Below, one piece after another: positions 1-5,143 of a stretch of DNA of 9,714 nt. This stretch comes from Planctomycetales bacterium (lineage in GTDB: Bacteria > Planctomycetota > UBA11346). The DNA is taken from assembly GCA_025362255.1 (NCBI GenBank), contig JANYGY010000066.1, forward strand, positions 1 to 9,714, given 5' to 3'. Each line of letters begins with the position of its first letter. The first letter of the stretch is position 1. A program made the translations under genes and the position numbers. Below the pieces are notes generated by a model, which made no database searches, was not told the DNA's origin, and worked only from the letters and a program-made list of their open reading frames with translations.

Positions 1-1
1 A

Positions 2-150
2 GAGCCGTTCGGGTGATGGCTTTTTCGTGGCATGGGCGGCTCGCCCATGTTCGTGACCACACCCGGCACATGGGCGAGTCGCCCATGTCACGTTGAGAGA
101 GCCGCTCGGGTGATGGTTCTTTCGTGGCATGGGCGGCTCGCCCATGTTCG
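2..150. repeat. Tandem 52-bp direct repeats carrying CATGGGCG/CGCCCATG palindromes
   Basis: Two 52-bp copies (2-53 and 99-150) differ at only three positions and lie with a 97-bp period. Each copy ends in the 19-bp palindrome CATGGGCGGCTCGCCCATG (31-49 and 128-146), which has 8-bp arms and a 3-nt loop. A third palindrome with the same arms but loop AGT sits between them (69-87, extending to 68-88 with A/T). All three can fold into short, strong hairpins in DNA or RNA of either strand. Similar GC-rich REP-like palindromes are scattered between genes in many bacteria, and I associate this flavour with Planctomycetota/Verrucomicrobiota. The array may continue to the left of the window. No transposase or terminal repeat is visible. 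An open frame runs through these repeats, but it reads like repeat translation and not a protein. Confidence 0.85.
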
Positions 151-152
151 GG

Positions 153-180
153 TCACGGTGCGGGATCTTCCGCACCGTGA
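153..180 (-). terminator. Strong hairpin just after the dioxygenase stop codon, possible terminator
   Basis: A perfect inverted repeat has 11-bp arms (153-163 and 170-180) around a 6-nt loop. It begins three bases beyond the minus-strand stop codon at 184-186. The position fits a transcription end signal or mRNA 3'-end stabiliser for the dioxygenase gene. No T-run follows on the minus strand, so a canonical rho-independent terminator is not shown. The hairpin differs in sequence from the neighbouring CATGGGCG palindromes, so I treat it separately. Confidence 0.5.
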
Positions 181-183
181 TCA

Positions 184-987
184 TCACCCGCGCGCGACGT
201 TGACCCCATCAACCAGGAATGGATCCGCGCAGATCATCAAGGCGCCATCCGGGCGGAGCAACGGCTCGGCTGAATATTGGCAGAGGTAGGCGCGGCGCAG
301 GGCGTTGGTGGTGTTGGGCCCGGAGCGGTGAAAGGTCTGGCTGCTGAACACCACGATGGAGCCGGCGGGGATGGCGACCAGATCGCCGGGATCGCTGCCG
401 TGATAGCCGACCATGTCGTTGGTGCCGGCTTCCTTGACGTGTGGCATGATTGCCGTGCCGCCGGCGCGGGCGTAGGGCAGCACGCTGATCGTGCCGTTGG
501 CGGCACTCATGTCGTCGAGGGCGATCCAGCACGACAGATACGGTTTGTGCGGCAGGCCGATGTATCCGCCATCCTGGTGCCAGCCGAACTTCATCCCGAC
601 TTCAGGGCCTTTGACCACGAATTGATCGAGGAACAACTGCACATTGGGGCCCAGGGTCGCCTGGGCGATGGCTGCCATCAGATCGCCGAAGACCCAGTCG
701 CGGCACACCTTCGACTTATGCTGATTGACCGCGATGAAATAGCGCCGCCCCTTGTGGGTGATGCCATCGACCTCGATCCCTTGGGCGGTCATCTCATCAT
801 CGCGCTCGGCGATTAGGCGCACACATTCGGCCTGCAAAATGGCAAGTTGCGGAGGGGTGATGATGCGGTCGAGGATGAAGAAACCGTGCTCGTGGAACTG
901 CCGCAGATGTTCCGCAGTGACTGGCTGATTGGCCCCGGTCGAGGCTGAAGCGGGGACTGGTTTCGGGGTAAGCAGTGGTGCGTTCAT
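184..987 (-). CDS. Phytanoyl-CoA dioxygenase (PhyH) family Fe(II)/2-oxoglutarate oxygenase
   Basis: This 267-residue protein has the PhyH double-stranded beta-helix signature. The metal-binding pair is H137-x-D139 in a WHQDGG motif, the distal histidine is H220 in FHRSGPN, and arginines R231/R232 are placed to bind 2-oxoglutarate. PhyH-family enzymes hydroxylate an organic substrate while decarboxylating 2-oxoglutarate, in the cytoplasm. The substrate cannot be read here; bacterial members act on very diverse small molecules, so phytanoyl-CoA should not be assumed. I chose the ATG at 987 (MNAPLLT...) because the alternative ATG at 1077 adds 30 residues that look unlike the family and would run into the divergent regulator gene. 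No strong Shine-Dalgarno precedes it. The AraC-type gene starts about 50 bp away on the other strand and is the likely regulator. All catalytic residues are present, so the enzyme is probably active. Confidence 0.92.
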   Translation of the reverse strand: MNAPLLTPKPVPASASTGANQPVTAEHLRQFHEHGFFILDRIITPPQLAILQAECVRLIAERDDEMTAQGIEVDGITHKGRRYFIAVNQHKSKVCRDWVFGDLMAAIAQATLGPNVQLFLDQFVVKGPEVGMKFGWHQDGGYIGLPHKPYLSCWIALDDMSAANGTISVLPYARAGGTAIMPHVKEAGTNDMVGYHGSDPGDLVAIPAGSIVVFSSQTFHRSGPNTTNALRRAYLCQYSAEPLLRPDGALMICADPFLVDGVNVARG

Positions 988-1036
988 GCCCGTCAGGATA
1001 CGCGGCGGGGAATCGACATCTTCTCGTGGAGATGCG
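988..1036. promoter_or_regulatory. Short divergent intergenic region between oxygenase and AraC regulator
   Basis: The 49 bp between the two start codons must hold or adjoin promoters for both genes, which pushes promoter or operator elements into the coding ends. A small dyad (CATCT at 1017-1021 and AGATG at 1030-1034) overlaps the regulator's ribosome-binding site and could be part of an operator. No convincing -35/-10 pair is visible. Assignment rests on gene layout. Confidence 0.35.
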
Positions 1037-1885
1037 GTGAACCTCTCATATTTTGTCGCTATGCGAGAACAGCTCAATCTGGCGCCGGAAGGCGATGGCT
1101 GGGTGGGAATCTATCATGCGCGCAGCGTGCTGGCGGTGCATTCGCATGATGAGCTCGAATACAACCTGGTGACCCGTGGCCGGTGTTCGTATTTGGTGAA
1201 TGAGCGGCGATATGACCTTCATCGCGGGAGCCTGCTGTGGTTGTTCCCAGATCAGGAACACGTGCTGATCAATCCGTCTCCTGATTGCGAAATGTGGATC
1301 GTGGTCCTGCGGCCAGCGGCTTTGCGGCGGGCGGTGCGATCTGGCTTGGACCCGCGTCTGCTGGAGCGCAATCCACCGTGGATGCTGGTGCGGCCGCTGC
1401 GTCCGGCGGCCTTCGCGGCGCACGATCGCCTGCTGCAACACCAGTTCGGCCATCGTGACGAACTCGCGCGCAGCAATGCCGGCGTGACCTACGCCGTGCT
1501 TGATGCGTGGGCTGCTTTCCAGGCGGCGGATGACGATTCTGGCGACGAAGCGGGGAACGTGGTCGATCCCCCCATCGATCTCGCGGCGCGACTGCTGTCG
1601 CGTGCGGATGCGCCCTCTGACCTGGGGGAATTGGCTGCGAAGGTTGGGTTGTCGCCCAGTCGCTTGAGTCGCAAATTCAACCTACAGCTCGGAGTCAGCA
1701 TCGCGGATTACCGCAATCGCATCCGGCTTGAACGGTTTCTCGCGACGTATGGAGCGACAACCACGGTGCTAGACGCCGCGCTCTCTGCTGGATTTGGCAG
1801 CTATCCACAATTCCATCGGGTGTTTCGTCAGTTTATGGGAATTTCCCCACGCGCCTATCTGGTCGGACGCGAAACCCCCGGATGA
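1037..1885 (+). CDS. AraC-family transcriptional regulator with N-terminal cupin sensor
   Basis: The N-terminal half (about residues 20-110) is a cupin-like sensor with the metal or ligand motif HSHDELE at residues 35-41. The C-terminal 95 residues form the paired helix-turn-helix of the AraC family. The first helix-turn-helix is around residues 196-219 (LGELAAKVGLSPSRLSRKF). The second is around 244-268 (GFGSYPQFHRVFRQ), followed by the family's typical G-I-S-P-R-A-Y ending. Such proteins bind promoter DNA and respond to a small molecule held by the cupin. I chose the GTG at 1037 because GGAG (1028-1031) sits five bases upstream; the ATG at 1061 lacks a ribosome-binding site and is the alternative. 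The gene is divergent from the PhyH-type oxygenase with a shared promoter region of about 50 bp, so control of that oxygenase and of itself is likely, but this is inferred from layout. Confidence 0.92.
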   Translation: MNLSYFVAMREQLNLAPEGDGWVGIYHARSVLAVHSHDELEYNLVTRGRCSYLVNERRYDLHRGSLLWLFPDQEHVLINPSPDCEMWIVVLRPAALRRAVRSGLDPRLLERNPPWMLVRPLRPAAFAAHDRLLQHQFGHRDELARSNAGVTYAVLDAWAAFQAADDDSGDEAGNVVDPPIDLAARLLSRADAPSDLGELAAKVGLSPSRLSRKFNLQLGVSIADYRNRIRLERFLATYGATTTVLDAALSAGFGSYPQFHRVFRQFMGISPRAYLVGRETPG

Positions 1886-1921
1886 TAAAAAAGCGAGGGC
1901 GAGCCACGTGGCCCGCCCTCG
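1886..1921 (-). terminator. Rho-independent terminator of trxA
   Basis: A GC-rich stem pairs 1894-1901 with 1914-1921 (eight pairs). After one mismatch it continues with a short inner stem around 1903-1912. Read on the minus strand, the stem is followed at once by six T residues (the A-run at 1887-1892 on the plus strand), which makes a textbook intrinsic terminator about 25 bp after the trxA stop. It begins right next to the stop codon of the convergent AraC gene (1883-1885). The hairpin also lies downstream of that gene, but without a T-run on the plus strand. Confidence 0.85.
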
Positions 1922-1944
1922 ATGATTCAGCTCTGGCCGATCGT

Positions 1945-2262
1945 TTACTTGTGCTGATCGATGAACGCGCGCAGCTTCGGCTCCGGCTGGAAACCCATGG
2001 TGGTGCCGACGACCTTGCCGCCCTTGAACATCAGGATGGTCGGAATCGACATCACGCCATATTCCTGGGCGATGGTCGGATTGTCATCGACGTTGAGCTT
2101 GCCGATCACGACCGTGGCGCCGAGTTCGGTCGACAATTTTTCGATGACCGGGCCGATCATCTTGCAGGGTCCGCACCACGGGGCCCAGAAGTCGACGAGC
2201 ACAGGCTTGTCGGAGGCGATGACCTCGGTGGCGAAATTGGCATCGGTGAATTCTTTGGCCAT
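1945..2262 (-). CDS. trxA: Thioredoxin
   Basis: This 105-residue single-domain protein has the redox-active WCGPC at residues 29-33 and the cis-proline loop SIPT with P74. It keeps the typical thioredoxin order: FWAPWCGPCK, then NVDDNP at about 57-62, then the GxxxxPT and FKGGK segments. Thioredoxin 1 reduces disulfides in cytoplasmic proteins such as ribonucleotide reductase and peroxiredoxins, and is itself recharged by thioredoxin reductase, which is not in the window. Length is exactly that of classical bacterial TrxA. A perfect AAGGAG ribosome-binding site lies seven bases upstream of the ATG (2270-2275 on the plus strand), predicting strong translation. The gene stands alone, with its own terminator downstream and about 100 bp upstream before the permease stop codon. 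A weak promoter-like pair, TTGCGG and TAGGTT with 16-bp spacing, lies in that gap. Confidence 0.97.
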   Translation of the reverse strand: MAKEFTDANFATEVIASDKPVLVDFWAPWCGPCKMIGPVIEKLSTELGATVVIGKLNVDDNPTIAQEYGVMSIPTILMFKGGKVVGTTMGFQPEPKLRAFIDQHK

Positions 2263-2361
2263 GATGTGGCTCCTTGGGGCAGATCGTTGAGCGAACCTAG
2301 TGGACCCACTGACCGCCGCAACCTGGGTGCCTACCCCTCGACGGGTGACATCCAGGTCAGG

Positions 2362-3222
2362 CTACGAGCGAATGCTCGCGGTGTCGGCATCAGCGCGGGC
2401 ATCGAGTCCCAAGTTGAGCACAAGCACAAACAAGGCCAACGCGATGCAGGGCACCATGACCGGCCACCAGGAGTTCGCCAACGGCGTCAGGGTCGCAGTT
2501 ACGCCACTGATGATCCGGCCAAAACTGTGCGGTGAGCCGGTGCTGACACCTAAATATGCGAGCAGGCTTTCGAGCAGGATCAATTTCGGCAGGAGCAAAG
2601 AGCCATAGGCGAGGACCGTCGGCCAGACCCCGGGCAGGATGTGCCGGCGCAAGCTGTGCCAGCGTGAGGCGCCCATGACGATCGCAGCGTCGACGTAGAG
2701 TTCGCCACGCAGGCGCAGGCATCGCGCGCGCACGACCCGGGCGATGCCCTGCCAGAACAACAGTCCCATGGCGGCGAACAGCACCCACATGCCCCAGCCC
2801 TTCAGGGCCGCGACCATGACCATGATCACCAGCACCGCGGGAATCCCGGCGGTGACCTCAGCGGCGCGCATCAGCAGCTGGTCGGTGCGGCCGCCGGCGA
2901 GCCCGGCGGTGACCCCGATGGCGGTGCCGATGGCGACCGCGACCAAGGCCCCCAAGCCGGCAATCGCCAAGCTGGTGCCCAACGCCAAACACAGGCGCAA
3001 CGCCAACGACCGACCGAGCTGATCGGTGCCCAGGACGCAGCGGTCACCCGTGGAAGTGGTGGTGAAGGGTGGCAGCAAGCGGTCGCCGATGGCCGTGCGA
3101 TCGGCATCGCCGCCGCAAAGGCGCTCGATCATGCTGGAGGGGGTCGTGGCGTCGGGGCGCACGCCGAGAGCGCCGCCAAGCACCACGAGCGACAACAGCA
3201 TCAGCAGGATCCAGCGCGGCAT
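2362..3222 (-). CDS. ABC transporter permease, DppC/OppC type (peptide/nickel class)
   Basis: This is an integral inner-membrane permease of the binding-protein-dependent transport family. An N-terminal membrane segment (about residues 4-20) is followed by a periplasmic stretch. The diagnostic LGTDQLGRS motif then leads into five more hydrophobic segments. The cytoplasmic EAA loop, which docks the ATPase, is clear (YVDAAIVMGAS then RRHILPGV). DppC/OppC proteins pair with a DppB/OppB permease, two ATPases and a periplasmic binding protein to import peptides, nickel or other solutes. None of these partners is next to it here: trxA lies downstream and rpe is divergent, so partners may be elsewhere or lost. 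I chose the start MPRWILL at 3222 (286 residues). An ATG at 3276 (304 residues) is the main alternative, and neither has a clear ribosome-binding site. A still longer reading up to 3474 would run antisense through rpe and is rejected. Substrate cannot be told. Confidence 0.88.
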   Translation of the reverse strand: MPRWILLMLLSLVVLGGALGVRPDATTPSSMIERLCGGDADRTAIGDRLLPPFTTTSTGDRCVLGTDQLGRSLALRLCLALGTSLAIAGLGALVAVAIGTAIGVTAGLAGGRTDQLLMRAAEVTAGIPAVLVIMVMVAALKGWGMWVLFAAMGLLFWQGIARVVRARCLRLRGELYVDAAIVMGASRWHSLRRHILPGVWPTVLAYGSLLLPKLILLESLLAYLGVSTGSPHSFGRIISGVTATLTPLANSWWPVMVPCIALALFVLVLNLGLDARADADTASIRS

Positions 3223-3274
3223 GAACGTGCAGGATTCGCCGGCCGCTGGACTTTCCAAGAGGTAAGCCGAAGTC

Positions 3275-3961
3275 ATGCTGGCTGGCATGAGCGCACTGCC
3301 GATCACCGTCCTGCCGAGTCTGCTGTCAGCTGACTTCACCCGCCTTGGAGAAGAGCTGAAGCGCTGCCAGGCGGCCGGTGCGAAACGACTGCACGTGGAT
3401 GTCATGGACGGGCACTTTGTACCCAATCTGACGATCGGCCCGTTCATCGTCGAAGCCATGCGCCGGGCCACCACGTTGCCACTCGACGTACATCTGATGA
3501 TGACTGATCCACTGCGTTACATCGAAGATTTCCGCAAGGCCGGCGCGGATGCGATCACCATCCATGTCGAGGCGATCGGCCCGCGGATGATGACCGAGGC
3601 GATCGGCCGGGTCCGCGATACGGGCGCCGAGGTCGGCCTGGCCTTTAACCCCGACACCAATCCAGAATTGTGGTTCAAACATTTCGCCAACGTCGATCTG
3701 GTGATGTTCATGACCGTGTATCCGGGGTTCGGCGGCCAGGCGTTTATTCCCCAGGTGCGTCAGGCGATCCGCGCGACCCGCGCTCAATTCCCGGAACTGC
3801 CCATCCAAGTCGACGGCGGCATCAATCGCGAGACGGTGCCGTTGGTGATCGCCGATGGCGCAACCAATCTGGTGTGCGGCAACGCTTTCTTCAAAGATCC
3901 CAATCCCAGCGAATTCCTGCGTTGGGCAGAGGGCTGCGGGGCGGTTGGAGCCTCGCGGTGA
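3275..3961 (+). CDS. rpe: Ribulose-phosphate 3-epimerase
   Basis: The enzyme interconverts D-ribulose 5-phosphate and D-xylulose 5-phosphate in the pentose phosphate pathway, and in the Calvin cycle where present, in the cytoplasm. The 228-residue TIM barrel has the family's landmarks in order: PSLLSADF (14-21), HVDVMDGHFVPN (40-51, with metal ligands H40 and D42), DVHLMM (H72), the phosphate-side PGFGGQ loop (149-154), and VDGG with catalytic D179. Two small departures from the usual consensus are VYPGFGGQ (often VNPGFGGQ) and VCGNAFF (often VAGSAIF). Both are conservative enough that activity is expected. AAGAGG at 3257-3262 lies 12 bases before the ATG at 3275. The ATG at 3287 (MSALPITV) is an equally family-like start. 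The stop codon overlaps the start of dgt, so the two are co-transcribed. Confidence 0.96.
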   Translation: MLAGMSALPITVLPSLLSADFTRLGEELKRCQAAGAKRLHVDVMDGHFVPNLTIGPFIVEAMRRATTLPLDVHLMMTDPLRYIEDFRKAGADAITIHVEAIGPRMMTEAIGRVRDTGAEVGLAFNPDTNPELWFKHFANVDLVMFMTVYPGFGGQAFIPQVRQAIRATRAQFPELPIQVDGGINRETVPLVIADGATNLVCGNAFFKDPNPSEFLRWAEGCGAVGASR

Positions 3962-5079
3962 CTCTTTTGGGATCTAGCATTGCCGCATACGGCATAGCCG
4001 CGGCGGATTCGCGTGGCCGCGTCCATCCCCACAGCCGTGATCCCAACCGCGATGAATTCACCCGTGATCGTGATCGCATCGTGCACAGCCGGGCTTTCCG
4101 CCGGCTGCAGTACAAGACCCAGGTCTTCACCGCTGATCAAGGTGATCATTTCCGCAATCGCCTGACCCACACGATCGAGGTCGCACAGCTTGCGCGCTCA
4201 GCCGCGCGGCGGATGCACCTCAATGAAGATCTCGTCGAATGCATTGCCCTTGTCCATGACGTCGGCCATCCGCCCTTCGGCCATCAGGGCGAGACCATGC
4301 TCGCCGAATTGTTGCACGCGCACGGTGGTTTCGAGCACAATCGCCAGGGCCTACGGATCGTCGAACAGCTCGAGATCTGCTATCCCGAATTTCCTGGATT
4401 GAATCTGAGCTACGAAGTCCGCGAGAGCATCATCAAGCACTCGGCGCACTATGATCGCGCAAAAGTGCCGGCTCGGTTCTGCCCGGACCAGGCGCCCCTG
4501 CTCGAAGCGCAGCTGGTCGATGAGATGGATTCGATCGCCTACGATTGTCACGACGTCGACGACGGACTCCGCGCCGGATTCATCGACCGTGACGGACTCG
4601 CCGAGGTTCCTCTCTGGGCTGGCGCATGGGCCGAAGCAGTCGAATCCTCGCCGCGCGCGACCTCCGAACGGCTGCTCATCGAGCGCGCGTTGCGGCGGAT
4701 GATGGATAGTCTGGTCAGCGGCCTAGTCGATCATTCCCTGGCAGGCATCGGCAGTCGCGGAATCACCACGGTGGCGCAGGTTCGCGCGTGTGCTGATCAG
4801 GTGGTGACCCTCGCGCCAAGTCTGCGCGACGCCAAAGAGCGCCTCGAAGCTTGGCTGTTCGCCCACCTCTATCGCCATCATCGGGTGAATCAGACGTTTC
4901 ATCGGGCGAAGCGCATTCTTCATCAGCTGTACGATTTTTTTGTCGCACACCCAGACACGCTGCCGCCCGACCATGAGCAGAGGATCCCGGTCGAAGGCCT
5001 CGAACGAGTGGTGGCGGATTATATCGCCGGCATGACCGATCGTTTTGCCCAGGACGAACACCGCCGCTTACTCGGTTGA
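3958..5079 (+). CDS. dgt: Deoxyguanosinetriphosphate triphosphohydrolase-like protein (HD domain)
   Basis: This 373-residue HD-superfamily hydrolase belongs to the dNTPase group that splits dNTPs to a deoxynucleoside plus triphosphate, and so trims nucleotide pools. The N-terminal signature SRAFRRLQYKTQVF (44-57) and RLTHTIEV (H71) are followed by the HD pair H100-D101 in LVHDVGHPPFGHQGE. The fourth metal ligand is an aspartate in the DEMDSIAY segment (probably D191). Length and motif order match the family's common 370-390-residue form. It starts at GTG 3958, whose last two bases are the start of the rpe stop codon TGA (GTGA overlap). GGAG (3947-3950) sits seven bases upstream, so translation is coupled to rpe. 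Substrate preference among dNTPs cannot be read, and members of this type are often activated by another dNTP. A longer in-frame reading upstream lies inside rpe and is not real. Confidence 0.95.
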   Translation: MTLLGSSIAAYGIAAADSRGRVHPHSRDPNRDEFTRDRDRIVHSRAFRRLQYKTQVFTADQGDHFRNRLTHTIEVAQLARSAARRMHLNEDLVECIALVHDVGHPPFGHQGETMLAELLHAHGGFEHNRQGLRIVEQLEICYPEFPGLNLSYEVRESIIKHSAHYDRAKVPARFCPDQAPLLEAQLVDEMDSIAYDCHDVDDGLRAGFIDRDGLAEVPLWAGAWAEAVESSPRATSERLLIERALRRMMDSLVSGLVDHSLAGIGSRGITTVAQVRACADQVVTLAPSLRDAKERLEAWLFAHLYRHHRVNQTFHRAKRILHQLYDFFVAHPDTLPPDHEQRIPVEGLERVVADYIAGMTDRFAQDEHRRLLG

Positions 5080-5109
5080 GGAATTCGCGGTCGTGGGGGG
5101 TGCCCGCGG

Positions 5110-5143
5110 TGGCATAACCCCTGATCAAATGGTATATTGGGAT
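5110..5143 (+). promoter_or_regulatory. Candidate extended -10 promoter of the hybrid kinase gene
   Basis: TGGTATATT (5130-5138) is an extended -10 element: TG, one base, then TATATT, a five-of-six match to TATAAT. A weak -35-like TGGCAT lies 17 bp upstream (5110-5115). Transcription would be expected to start near 5144-5146, on or just at the ATG of the kinase (5144). That would yield a leaderless or near-leaderless message. This agrees with the lack of a usable ribosome-binding site, because the only GGGA ends one base before the ATG. Confidence 0.5.

Noticed and set aside
2..150. CRISPR array
   Set aside because: Only two long copies with a 97-bp period and internal palindromes, without short uniform repeats, unique spacers or cas genes.
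32..289. Plus-strand open frame of 85 codons through the left-edge repeats
   Set aside because: It translates the palindromic repeats and then runs antisense into the oxygenase gene; there is no ribosome-binding site and no family likeness.
277..816. Plus-strand open frame of 179 codons
   Set aside because: Antisense to the clear PhyH-type oxygenase; composition is that of a high-GC shadow frame.
1882..2535. Plus-strand open frame of 217 codons starting at the AraC stop
   Set aside because: It runs through the trxA terminator and antisense to trxA and the permease end, and it lacks any protein features.
3223..3474. N-terminal extension of the permease frame
   Set aside because: Most of it (3276-3474) lies antisense inside rpe and does not look like a permease N-terminus; a start at 3222 or 3276 is preferred.
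3670..3957. Long N-terminal extension of the dGTPase frame
   Set aside because: It lies entirely inside rpe in another frame; the GTG at 3958 with its GGAG fits the family's usual N-terminus.
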